A DNA stretch of 64,000 nt from Aldehydirespirator sp965204875. Lineage in GTDB: Bacteria > Actinomycetota > Acidimicrobiia > Acidimicrobiales > Aldehydirespiratoraceae. The stretch is taken from the NCBI GenBank assembly GCA_965204875.1, contig OZ242020.1, forward strand, positions 2,990,165 to 3,054,164, written 5' to 3'. Positions 1 through 9,704 of the stretch are shown piece after piece. Both the position numbers and the translations under genes were made by a program. Under the pieces are notes generated by a model. It was given only the letters and a program-made list of their open reading frames with translations. It was not told where the DNA came from and searched no databases. The first letter of the stretch is position 1, and each line of letters begins with the position of its first letter.

Positions 1-1164
1 AGCGTCGCACCGGCGAAGCCGCTGCCAAAGTCACTGCCAGAGCCTCTGACCGCCGATCATCTGCGGATCGCGCCTGCCCGCAGGCACCGCGAGGTGATCA
101 TCCGGTCGAGCCTGCTGCTGATGGCGCTCGTGTCGGTCCTGGTGAGCGGCCTGATCGTGTTCAGCCTCGTGCGCGAGGCCTGGGCCTTCGTCACGCAGGT
201 CGTCTGGGCCGACACCTGGGGACAGCGCGGCTGGTTCCCCCGGCGGGGCCTCTATGACATCCCGTCGATCATTGTCCCGTCGCTCATCGTCACCGGCATC
301 GCCATGGTCGTCGCAGGCCCGCTGGGGCTGGGCGCCGCCATCTACCTGGCCGAGTACGCCAACGCCAGGGTGCGGGCCTGGCTCAAGCCGTGCCTGGAGA
401 TCCTCGCCGGCATCCCGTCGGTCGTGCTGGGCTTCTTCGCCCTCACCTGGATCGCCCCCAACCTGGTCGGCCACATCGGCAGGCAGACGTTCCTGATCCT
501 GGGCGCGGTGATCCTGCTCGCGTACGCAGCCGTGGCCGCCGGCATCGCCCGCAACAGGATCAGGCGCTACCGCGACGGCGCCGCGGACGCCTCCGCCCAC
601 ATCGGCCTCATCGCCTCGATCGCGACCCTCGCACTGGTGCTGGTCGTGGGCGTCGCCTGGATGCTCAACGTCTGGCTGGACTTCGCCCCGAACGGCGCCG
701 GATCCCTCGCCGCGGCCGGGATCGGGGTGGGGATACTCACCATCCCCCTGGTTGCGTCCATCTCCGAGGACGCCATGGCCGCCGTGCCGGACTCGCTCAG
801 GGAGGCCTCCGCCGGCCTGGGGGCGCGGAAGATGAAGACCGCCACCATGGTGGTCGTGCCCGCCGCCATCTCCGGCATCGTCGCCGCCTTCATCGTGGCC
901 GTCTCCCGTGCCATCGGCGAGACGATGGTGGTGTTCCTCGCCGGTGGCGCGACCGACGCCGCCCGATACACCGACTCCCCCTTCGAGGGGGGCCTGACCA
1001 TGACCGCGGCCATGGCGTCGCTGGCCTCGGGCACCGACAACGTGGTCGGCGAGGGGCTCACGTTCCAGAGCCTCTACTTCGTCGGCCTGATGCTCTTCCT
1101 GATCACGCTCAGCCTCAACATCGTCGCCACCCGCTTCGTCTCGCGCGTGCGAGAGGCCTACTAG
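1..1164 (+). CDS. pstC: Phosphate ABC transporter permease PstC (5' end outside window)
   Basis: Inner-membrane permease subunit of the high-affinity PstSCAB phosphate importer. The protein is strongly hydrophobic with about six membrane segments and the BPD_transp_1 loop (LREASAGLGA near the C-terminal half) that contacts the ATPase. The frame is open from base 1, and the first possible start inside the window (GTG at 94) lies directly before the first membrane helix. PstC proteins normally carry a cytoplasmic leader, so the true start is probably upstream. It is followed after 4 bp by pstA. Length from 94 is 356 aa. The family call is secure; only the start is unknown. Confidence 0.93.
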   Translation, partial: SVAPAKPLPKSLPEPLTADHLRIAPARRHREVIIRSSLLLMALVSVLVSGLIVFSLVREAWAFVTQVVWADTWGQRGWFPRRGLYDIPSIIVPSLIVTGIAMVVAGPLGLGAAIYLAEYANARVRAWLKPCLEILAGIPSVVLGFFALTWIAPNLVGHIGRQTFLILGAVILLAYAAVAAGIARNRIRRYRDGAADASAHIGLIASIATLALVLVVGVAWMLNVWLDFAPNGAGSLAAAGIGVGILTIPLVASISEDAMAAVPDSLREASAGLGARKMKTATMVVVPAAISGIVAAFIVAVSRAIGETMVVFLAGGATDAARYTDSPFEGGLTMTAAMASLASGTDNVVGEGLTFQSLYFVGLMLFLITLSLNIVATRFVSRVREAY

Positions 1165-1168
1165 GACA

Positions 1169-2131
1169 GTGATCAGCCGCCTCTCCGATGACCGGTCGCG
1201 GGCGGCCATCGCCGCCTCGCTAGAGGGCCGCAAGCTGAACGCGCAGGGACTGCTGTTCCGTGCCGTCCTGCAGGCTTGCCTGCTGATCACGCTCACCGTG
1301 CTGGCCGTGCTGCTCATCACTGTCGTGGCGGACGGCACCGACCATCTCGGAAGCCGTTTCTGGGACTTCTTCAACGGCACGCTGCGCTCGCAGTCGGGCG
1401 ACGAGCGCCTCGGCGTCCATCAGGGCGTCTACGGCTCGCTCTGGATCGCCATCATCGTCGCGCTGCTGGCATTTCCGGTCGGGATCGGCGCGGCCGTGTA
1501 CCTTGAGGAGTACGCGCCACGCAACCGCTTCACCTCCTTCATCGAGGTCAACATCCGCAACCTCGCAGGCGTGCCTTCCGTCGTCTACGGCCTGCTGGGC
1601 CTGGCATTGCTGCTCGACGGACAGGTCTTCGGCCTCGACCGCCTCACCGGCGGGCGCTCCGCCCTCTCCGGCGGCATCACATTGGCCATCCTGGTGCTGC
1701 CGATCGTGATCATCACCGCCGGCGAGGCCATCCGGGCGGTCCCCGCCTCGCTGCGCGAGGGCGCCTACGGCGTGGGCGCCACCAGATGGGAGATGATCCG
1801 CACCCAGGTGTTGCCCTACGCGGCGCCGGGCATCCTCACGGGAACTCTGCTGTCGATGGCCAGGGCGGTGGGCGAGGCCGCTCCGCTGATCCTGGTGGGC
1901 GCGGTCACGGGGCGGCTCGGATCCAACCCGGGACTCTTGGACCTTGACGCCCTCACAGAGCGCTTCACCGCGCTGCCGATAGTGATCACCAGCTGGACCC
2001 AGCAGTCGGGCCGCGACCCCGGCTTCACGGCGGCCGCGGCGGCCGCGATCGTGGTGCTGCTCGCGTTCGTGCTGCTGGTCAACTCCGCGGCCATCATTCT
2101 GAGGAACAGATTCGAGAGAAAGCGAGCCTGA
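1169..2131 (+). CDS. pstA: Phosphate ABC transporter permease PstA
   Basis: Second permease of the PstSCAB importer, 320 aa. It has a cytoplasmic N-terminal stretch of about 30 residues, then six hydrophobic segments and the permease loop (LREGAYGVGATRWEM) about two thirds along. The GTG start lies 4 bp after the pstC stop, consistent with translational coupling. The gene is co-directional with pstB and phoU, so the four form one transport and regulation operon. Substrate (phosphate) follows from family and neighbours. The extreme C-terminus (FERKRA) ends in sequence that recurs in degenerate form in the spacer before pstB. Confidence 0.95.
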   Translation: MISRLSDDRSRAAIAASLEGRKLNAQGLLFRAVLQACLLITLTVLAVLLITVVADGTDHLGSRFWDFFNGTLRSQSGDERLGVHQGVYGSLWIAIIVALLAFPVGIGAAVYLEEYAPRNRFTSFIEVNIRNLAGVPSVVYGLLGLALLLDGQVFGLDRLTGGRSALSGGITLAILVLPIVIITAGEAIRAVPASLREGAYGVGATRWEMIRTQVLPYAAPGILTGTLLSMARAVGEAAPLILVGAVTGRLGSNPGLLDLDALTERFTALPIVITSWTQQSGRDPGFTAAAAAAIVVLLAFVLLVNSAAIILRNRFERKRA

Positions 2132-2222
2132 ACCAAGTGCGAGCGAGACCGGCAGACGCCGAGCCTGACAGATTGGCGGGGGCGCCCACGACATCAGGGC
2201 CAGAGCAAGCGAGGGTGACAGA

Positions 2223-3157
<935 letters not shown>

Positions 3158-3158
<1 letters not shown>

Positions 3159-3244
3159 TGGAGCACGTCATGCCACAACTCGTCCGAGGCGAGACCGAAC
3201 CACGCGACCGGACGGTTCGGCTGACGAGCCTGGCCCGAGCATGA
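3158..3244 (+). CDS. Bridging micro-ORF between pstB and phoU (28 aa)
   Basis: The ATG overlaps the pstB stop (TGATG) and the TGA overlaps the phoU start (ATGA), so a ribosome could pass pstB, micro-ORF and phoU without leaving the message. The spacer carries an imperfect second copy of the pstB 3' end: ACCGGACGGTTCGGCTGA at 3141-3158 and again at 3207-3224. The second copy falls in another reading frame here. The peptide starts MEHVMPQLVRG and matches nothing I recognise. The likely role is coupling rather than a product, but no expression can be seen from sequence. Confidence 0.45.
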
Positions 3245-4032
3245 CCGAGCAGACCCGCAAGACCTTCCACGCCGAGATCGACGAGATCAGCGAGCTCATC
3301 GTGGCGCTGGCGTCGAGGGCCGGCGAGACGGTGTCGCGGGCCACGGACGCGCTGCTGAACTATGACCTCGCCGAGGCCCACCTGCTGATCAACGACGGCA
3401 GCATCGACATGGCCGCCACCGAGATCGAGGAGCGGTGCCAGAGCCTGCTCGCGCTGCAACAGCCCATGGCCGGCGACCTGCGCCAGATCCTGGCCGTGAT
3501 GTGGATCACCGCCGAGCTGGAACGCACCGGCGGCCTGGCCGGCAACATCTGCAAGGGCGCCCGCCGCATGTTCCGAACCGAGCTCCCCCCGAGGCTGCGG
3601 AGCCTGATCTCGGAGATGAACGAGGAGGCGATCCGGCTGATCCGGCTGTCGGTCGACTCCTACGCCGAGCGCGACGCCGGCCTGGCCAGTGCCCTGCACG
3701 ACATCGACGACCGCCTCGACAGCCTCCACCGCACCTTCGTGAAATCGCTCCTAGAGGCCAGCCGCACGCACGATCTGGACGTCCAGCCCGCCGTTCAGCT
3801 GGCCCTGATCGGCCGCTACTACGAGCGCATCGGCGACCACGCCGTCAACGTCGCCGACCGGGTCCGCTACATGGTCTCGGGCGTGATGCCCTGGCGTGCC
3901 GGCGCCGGGGAGCATCGAGTGACGCCCGAGCGCGGCGGCGCCGGCGAGCATCGCAGCGGGTCCGAGGCCGGCAACCGGGCGTTCCCTGCCAACCCCGGCG
4001 AGGTGTCACCCAACGGCGGCAACCAGAGCTAG
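3241..4032 (+). CDS. phoU: Phosphate transport regulator PhoU
   Basis: Negative regulator of phosphate signalling that acts with the Pst importer and its sensor kinase. Residues about 1-215 form the two three-helix PhoU repeats, with the family sequence ERIGDHAVNVADR near residue 198. The last 45 residues are Gly/Glu/Ser-rich and contain a duplicated GAGEHR motif, which looks like local sequence expansion, not a family feature. The ATG start overlaps the stop of the upstream micro-ORF. No PhoB/PhoR pair is in the window; it may lie upstream of pstC. Confidence 0.93.
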   Translation: MTEQTRKTFHAEIDEISELIVALASRAGETVSRATDALLNYDLAEAHLLINDGSIDMAATEIEERCQSLLALQQPMAGDLRQILAVMWITAELERTGGLAGNICKGARRMFRTELPPRLRSLISEMNEEAIRLIRLSVDSYAERDAGLASALHDIDDRLDSLHRTFVKSLLEASRTHDLDVQPAVQLALIGRYYERIGDHAVNVADRVRYMVSGVMPWRAGAGEHRVTPERGGAGEHRSGSEAGNRAFPANPGEVSPNGGNQS

Positions 4033-4038
4033 GGCCGG

Positions 4039-4800
4039 CTAAGCGCTGGCGTGAGAGCAGCGTTGGCGCTCGAGCCAGCCCAGCAGCACGGCCACGGCCC
4101 TGGGATCGTGGCGGAGGTGGTGCCCGGCGCCGCTGATGATCCGCAAATCCGAGCCGGGATGGGCGTCCGCGAGGACGCGGGCGTCGAACACCGGCACCGT
4201 CTCATCGTCGCTGCCGTGCAGCACCAGCAGGGAGCGGTCGCCCAGCGACTCAGCGGCCTCGGTGGCGCGCACGGCGCGGATCTCGGCCGCCCAGCGGTCG
4301 AAGCGGCGCGGGAAGTCCGGATCCCGCACAACGCCCACCTCGCGCGCCCACACGAGCAGCTTGCGGGGGTTGCGGGCCCAGTCCTCGAAGTCGGCCGGCG
4401 CGGCCACTGCGGCCGCGCCGCGCACCCGCTGGTCGCGGCTCGCCACCACCACCGCGAGCGCCCCGCCGGTCCCGAATCCGATCAGCCAGATGCCGTCGCA
4501 GGCTGCCTCCGAGTCCAGGAAGTCGACCGCGCCGGCGAGATCGCGCCTCCACCCGTCGAGCGAGAAGTCGCCCCCGGACCCGTTCACGCCCCGGCAGGCG
4601 AAGGTCACCGCGGCGAAGCCCGCCTCGGCCGCCACCACATCGGCGAGCGCGGGCATCGTGACGGTCGAGTTGATGCCGCCGCCGGGCTCCGCGGGAAAGC
4701 CGTGAACGATCACCACGGCCGGTTGCGGCGACGCGTTGCGACCCGGGCGGGCCAGGTGGGCCGCCAGCTCGTTGCCATCGACCACGAACCGGCGCTCCAT
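4039..4800 (-). CDS. Alpha/beta hydrolase-fold protein lacking the nucleophile serine
   Basis: A 253-residue alpha/beta hydrolase fold with oxyanion-type HGF after strand 3, acid turn GSDDETVP and a C-terminal GAGHHLRHD that would hold the catalytic His. The nucleophile elbow reads GFGTGG, with Gly where GxSxG has Ser, so classical serine-esterase chemistry is unlikely. It may be a binding protein or use other chemistry. ATG 4800 is preferred over GTG 4803 because a TAGGTT -10 box at 4807-4812 lies 6 nt upstream, the spacing seen at other leaderless starts here. It converges on phoU. The substrate is unknown. Confidence 0.8.
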   Translation of the reverse strand: MERRFVVDGNELAAHLARPGRNASPQPAVVIVHGFPAEPGGGINSTVTMPALADVVAAEAGFAAVTFACRGVNGSGGDFSLDGWRRDLAGAVDFLDSEAACDGIWLIGFGTGGALAVVVASRDQRVRGAAAVAAPADFEDWARNPRKLLVWAREVGVVRDPDFPRRFDRWAAEIRAVRATEAAESLGDRSLLVLHGSDDETVPVFDARVLADAHPGSDLRIISGAGHHLRHDPRAVAVLLGWLERQRCSHASA

Positions 4801-4806
4801 CACGGC

Positions 4807-4812
4807 AACCTA
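4807..4812 (-). promoter_or_regulatory. -10 box (TAGGTT) of a leaderless promoter, hydrolase gene
   Basis: TANNNT hexamer on the minus strand, 6 nt before ATG 4800. It belongs to a set of at least a dozen equally placed hexamers in this window. Confidence 0.5.
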
Positions 4813-5004
4813 CAGTCGCGCCCGTGCCACCGGCTCAGCCCGGCCGCTGCCTTGAGCCACTGGCGTTACAGCACACGCGCTGCCTCATGTGGCACCGGCG
4901 CCGGCGGCTCAGCCCAGCCTGCCGTCACCGGAGAGGCCGGCAACCCAGGCCGCGCATCCCGCGGCGCCTGCCGCGGCCGACGTGGGCCTGCCGGCACTCA
5001 CTCC

Positions 5005-5451
5005 CTATGCCGGGTCGTCGCTGACGCTGAGGGCGCCGATCTCGGCCAGGTATCCGAGCCCGGCGTCGAGGATGCACACGACGTGCACCGCGTCGGGGCC
5101 GCCCTCGGCGATCGAGCGGGCCACGACGGCGTCGCAGGCGGCGTCGGTGTCGGCCGTGGCCACGGCGTCCACCGCCACCGCGGCATCGCCCAGCTCGGAT
5201 CCGTGGCTCGTGGCCAGGCCCACCTCGGCGAACCAGTCGAGGTGCCAGCCGAGCACCCGGCGCACCTCGTCGTAGCTGACCGCGGAGGCCACCTCCTCGG
5301 GCAGGCGTCCGGCCACGTACTCGACGGCATCCGGCAGCCGGTACACCGACGGCGCCGTCTCGGCCTCCAGGCGGCCCACCGCGGCACCGACCGCTGTGAG
5401 CGCAATCGCCGTCACGGCCGCCACCCCGACCGCGACGATCAGCCAGATCAC
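5005..5451 (-). CDS. Conserved hypothetical protein with one N-terminal membrane segment
   Basis: Not recognised. The 148-aa protein begins with an uninterrupted hydrophobic stretch (residues about 2-27), likely a signal anchor. An acidic, alanine-rich globular part follows, with WHLDWFAEVGL in the middle and an acidic end. No catalytic motif or cysteine cluster is visible. The GTG start overlaps the stop of a 26-codon micro-ORF whose first residues (VVWLVV) copy this protein's own start (VIWLIV). It follows the acyl-CoA dehydrogenase gene on the same strand. Confidence 0.65.
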   Translation of the reverse strand: MIWLIVAVGVAAVTAIALTAVGAAVGRLEAETAPSVYRLPDAVEYVAGRLPEEVASAVSYDEVRRVLGWHLDWFAEVGLATSHGSELGDAAVAVDAVATADTDAACDAVVARSIAEGGPDAVHVVCILDAGLGYLAEIGALSVSDDPA

Positions 5452-5528
5452 GGCCGATCAACCAGACCAGGCACAAACAACCAGACCACGGCCAAACAAG
5501 CCAGGCCGGGAACAACCAGCCAGACCAC
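5448..5528 (-). CDS. Bridging micro-ORF built from repeated start sequence (26 aa)
   Basis: It starts GTG 5528 and stops TGA 5450-5448, overlapping the GTG of the next gene (GTGA). It consists of two degenerate copies of the downstream N-terminus, VVWLVVPGL and VVWLFVPGLV, before the real VIWLIV. The start-to-start distance is 77 nt, which keeps the GTGA overlap in register. It does not touch the acyl-CoA dehydrogenase stop, 70 nt upstream. The A/C-rich look of the plus strand here is this repeat seen from the other side. Confidence 0.45.
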   Translation of the reverse strand: MVWLVVPGLACLAVVWLFVPGLVDRP

Positions 5529-5598
5529 GCGGCCCCGACCGCCCTGCGATCGCCGAGGTCGTGCCGGGGCGAGCGAAACCCGATCCGCCCGCCGACCC

Positions 5599-6714
5599 CT
5601 AGAGGCCGATCCGCTGGGCGAGCAGCTCCCGGTGGTAGGTGGGGTCGCCGAACAGCAGCTCGGAGCTCTTGGCCCGCTTGAAGTAGAGGTGGGCGGGATG
5701 CTCCCAGGTGAAGCCGATCCCGCCATGGATCTGGATGTTCTCGGCTGCGGCATGGAAGTACGCCTCCGAGCAGTAGCTCTTGGCCAGCGACGCCACCTGC
5801 GGCAGCTCGTCGTTCATCTCCGCCGCGCACCAGCCCGCGTAGTAGGCGGCCGACTTCGCCGACTCAACTTCTAGGAGCATGTCCGCGCACTTGTGCTTGA
5901 TGGCCTGGAAAGAGCCGATGGGCCGCCCGAACTGCACCCTGACCTTGGCGTACTCCACGGACATGTCCAGGCAGCGCTGTGCCCCACCGACCTGTTCGGC
6001 AGCCAGCGCCACGGCGGCGAGGTCGAGAACGGTCTCCAGCACCCCCCAGCCCTCGCCCTCGGCGCCGATCAGGGCAGCCTCGGTGTTCTCGAAAGTGAGT
6101 CTGGCCTGCTTGCGGGTCTGGTCCATGGTGGACAGCGCCGTGCGGCCGACGCCGGCAGCGGCGGGATCCACGGTGAACAGCGAGACGCCGCGGGCGGTGC
6201 GCGCCGCGACGATGAGAAGGTTGGCGGTGTGCCCGTCGAGCACGTACATCTTCACCCCGTCGAGGCGCCACGAGCCGCCCGCGGGCACCGCGGTCATGGT
6301 GACGCCGGACTCGTCCCAGCGGCCGTTCTGCTCGGTGAAGGCGAGCGCGGCGCGTGTCTCGCCCGAGGCGATGCCCGGCAGGTGCGCCCGCTTGGCGTCC
6401 TCGTCGCCGCACAGCATCAGCGTGTTGGCGGCCAGCACCGCCGACGAGAAGAAGGGGGCGCAAAGCAGCGCACGGCCCATCTCCTCGAGCACCACGATCT
6501 GCTCCACGCGCGTGAATCCCTGGCCGCCGTATGCCTCGGGGATGGTCAGCGCGGGCAGCCCCATCTGGTTTGACATCTGGGCCCAGACCTCGTCGTCGAA
6601 CCCGCGCTCGGTGTCCATCTGCTCCCGCACCGCGGACTCGGGCGACTTCTCGTCCAGGAAGTCGCGGACGAACTCGCGCAGCTGCTCCTGCTCGTCGGTG
6701 AATGCGAAGTTCAC
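5599..6714 (-). CDS. Acyl-CoA dehydrogenase family protein
   Basis: FAD enzyme of 371 aa that introduces an alpha-beta double bond into acyl-CoA. The N-terminal helical domain (MNFAFTDEQEQLREF), the central beta domain with FTEQNGRW, and the C-terminal helical domain with IHGGIGFTWEHPAHLYFKR are all present. The last motif resembles the actinobacterial FadE sub-branch often linked to sterol side-chain or branched-chain degradation; that substrate guess is inference. The GTG start has AGAGGAG 7 nt upstream. No partner dehydrogenase subunit or thiolase lies next to it, so the pathway cannot be fixed. Confidence 0.9.
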   Translation of the reverse strand: MNFAFTDEQEQLREFVRDFLDEKSPESAVREQMDTERGFDDEVWAQMSNQMGLPALTIPEAYGGQGFTRVEQIVVLEEMGRALLCAPFFSSAVLAANTLMLCGDEDAKRAHLPGIASGETRAALAFTEQNGRWDESGVTMTAVPAGGSWRLDGVKMYVLDGHTANLLIVAARTARGVSLFTVDPAAAGVGRTALSTMDQTRKQARLTFENTEAALIGAEGEGWGVLETVLDLAAVALAAEQVGGAQRCLDMSVEYAKVRVQFGRPIGSFQAIKHKCADMLLEVESAKSAAYYAGWCAAEMNDELPQVASLAKSYCSEAYFHAAAENIQIHGGIGFTWEHPAHLYFKRAKSSELLFGDPTYHRELLAQRIGL

Positions 6715-6909
6715 GTGGGTTCTCCTCTGCGGCGCTTCTGGCCCTCAAGACGTTTTCGTTGTGCGCAAAGCTACCGGATGCGCCCCGAAAGGATGATGCG
6801 CTGATCGGGTGGCAGTCCCGAGCCCAGGCGGCAGGCGCGCTCTGAGGGCGCCACGCGCGGTATGCGCGCCGAATGCTCGCGCCAAGTGTGCCGAGCCCCT
6901 GCGCAGCCG

Positions 6910-6915
6910 TAGGAT
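6910..6915 (+). promoter_or_regulatory. -10 box (TAGGAT) of a leaderless promoter, sufC-sufS-sufU
   Basis: TAGGAT ends 6 nt before the GTG of sufC, and no Shine-Dalgarno sequence lies between. This suggests transcription starts at or next to the start codon. Confidence 0.6.
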
Positions 6916-6921
6916 CACAGC

Positions 6922-7676
6922 GTGCCGGACACCCCGCTGTTCGAGATCGACGGCCTGCACGCGACCGTGGCCGACGGCGACGTCGAGATCCTGCGCGGCG
7001 TCGATCTGGTGGTGCGCGCCGGCGAGCTGCACGTCCTGATGGGTCCCAACGGATCGGGCAAGTCCACCCTGGCAGCGACGCTTCTCGGCAGCCCCGAGTA
7101 CCAGGTCACCGCGGGATCGATCCGCTTCAAGGGCGAGGACGTCACCGGCTGGCCGCCCGAGGTGCGGGCCAAGGCCGGCCTGTTCCTGGCGTTCCAGTAC
7201 CCCCAGGAGATCCCCGGCGTGACCATCCGCAACTTCCTCACGCAAGCGCTGCAGGCACGCAAGGGCACCGAGGTCAGCTCGATCGAGACCTACATGGCCA
7301 TGCGGGAGTGGATGGAGCGCCTGGCCATCGAGTCGTCGCTGATGGAGCGCTACCTCAACGAGGGGTTCTCGGGAGGCGAGAAGAAGCGCAACGAGATCCT
7401 GCAGCTGGCGGTGCTCGAGCCCGACATGGCCATACTCGACGAGACCGACACGGGCCTTGACATCGACGCGCTGCGCATCGTGGCCACGGGCCTGCGCGAG
7501 GTGCGCTCGGAGCGGCCCGGCCTCGGCGTGCTGGCCATCACCCACTTCAAGCGGATCCTCGTCGCCGGGCTCGAGCCGGACCGGGTGCATGTGCTGATGG
7601 ACGGGCGCATCGCCGAGAGCGGCGGCGCCGAGCTGGCCGACCGGCTCGAGCGCGAGGGATACGAGCGGCGCACGTC

Positions 7677-7680
<4 letters not shown>
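6922..7680 (+). CDS. sufC: SUF Fe-S assembly ATPase SufC (first copy)
   Basis: ABC-type ATPase that works with the SufBD scaffold in Fe-S cluster assembly. Of 252 aa, Walker A GPNGSGKST lies near residue 38, the SUF-type signature SGGEKKRNE near 150, and Walker B AILDETDTGLD near 172. The D-loop keeps the SufC form TGLDIDAL. The stop overlaps the sufS start (GTGA). A second SufC is encoded at 14415-15218 with sufB and sufD, so the genome has two SufC ATPases in divided clusters. Which one partners SufBD cannot be told from sequence. Confidence 0.94.
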
Positions 7681-8951
<1,271 letters not shown>

Positions 8952-8962
8952 GGGGGCGTGGC

Positions 8963-8995
8963 GTGAGCGGCGTTGGCTTGAGGAGCGTGGCGTGA
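8963..8995 (+). CDS. Bridging micro-ORF before sufU (10 aa)
   Basis: GCGTGGCGTGAGCGG occurs at 8956-8970 and 8985-8999, a 29-bp period. The upstream GTG opens VSGVGLRSVA, and its TGA overlaps the GTG of sufU (GTGA). The first three residues copy SufU's own start (VSG). The sufS stop (TAG) lies 11 nt upstream, so only the downstream coupling is closed. Confidence 0.4.
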   Translation: MSGVGLRSVA

Positions 8996-9480
8996 GCGGT
9001 CTGGAGGACCTTTACCGCGAGATCATCCTCGACCACTACCGCAACCCCCGCAACCGCGGCGAGCTGGAGGTCCCGCCGGCGGTGCAGGCAGTGGGCTTCA
9101 ACCCCCTGTGCGGCGACGAGGTGGTCGTCTACCTGCACGTGCGCGACGGCGTGATCTCGGAGGTGTCGACGGGCGGCCAGGGATGCTCCATCAGCCAGTC
9201 CTCGGCGTCGATGATGTCCACCGCCGTCAAGGGTCGCAAGGTGTCCGAGGCACGCCAACTCGTGAGTTCCTTCAAGCGGATGATGTCCATCCACGGGAGC
9301 GGCATCGGCGGCGCCGGCGATGATCTGGACGGCGAGCCCGAGAGCGCGGAGGGATCGGGCGAGGTGAAGCTCGGGGACTTGGAGGCGCTGCGGGGCGTGG
9401 TGAAGTTCCCGGTGCGCATCAAGTGCGCAACGCTGTCATGGAACACCCTGGTGCAGGCGATCGACGAGACCCTGGCCTAA
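8992..9480 (+). CDS. sufU: Zinc-dependent sulfurtransferase SufU
   Basis: IscU-like SufU, which accepts sulfur from SufS and relays it to SufB. The 162 residues keep the three metal-binding cysteines: NPLCGD, QGCSIS and RIKCATLSW. The insertion typical of SufU rather than IscU lies between the second and third and is acidic here (DGEPESAEG). GTG 8992 gives the family start (LEDLYREIILDHYRNP). It is the last gene of sufC-sufS-sufU; the next gene converges from the other strand about 220 bp on. Confidence 0.93.
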   Translation: MSGLEDLYREIILDHYRNPRNRGELEVPPAVQAVGFNPLCGDEVVVYLHVRDGVISEVSTGGQGCSISQSSASMMSTAVKGRKVSEARQLVSSFKRMMSIHGSGIGGAGDDLDGEPESAEGSGEVKLGDLEALRGVVKFPVRIKCATLSWNTLVQAIDETLA

Positions 9481-9704
9481 GCGACCGACGCCGGCAGCGC
9501 ATCTCGGCAGCACCCTTGCCCGAAGGCGTTGCCTCGGCACCGTCGCGCACCGGTGAGACAAGTGTTCTAGAGCGTGTGCTGAGCCTCCCCGCCGCTGCGT
9601 TCGTCTTGAGCACGATGCCCCGGCGCAACAAGTTCACTGGGCGCGTGCACTGAGCCCAAGGGTGACCATCGCCGGGCGGCGTTGCCTGCTGGTGACGGTC
9701 TGGC

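Noticed and set aside
31..1380. Long open frames opposite pstC and opposite many other genes (also about 4051-5874, 15283-17220, 27989-29896, 48907-51246, 51689-53590, 55241-57133)
   Set aside because: They are antisense shadows caused by G/C at third codon positions; their translations are Arg/Gly/His/Pro-rich without family motifs, while the opposite frames encode recognisable proteins.
9481..9704. Gene or RNA between sufU and the helicase
   Set aside because: 224 bp between convergent ends; no coding frame with family motifs, no clear hairpin plus T-run.
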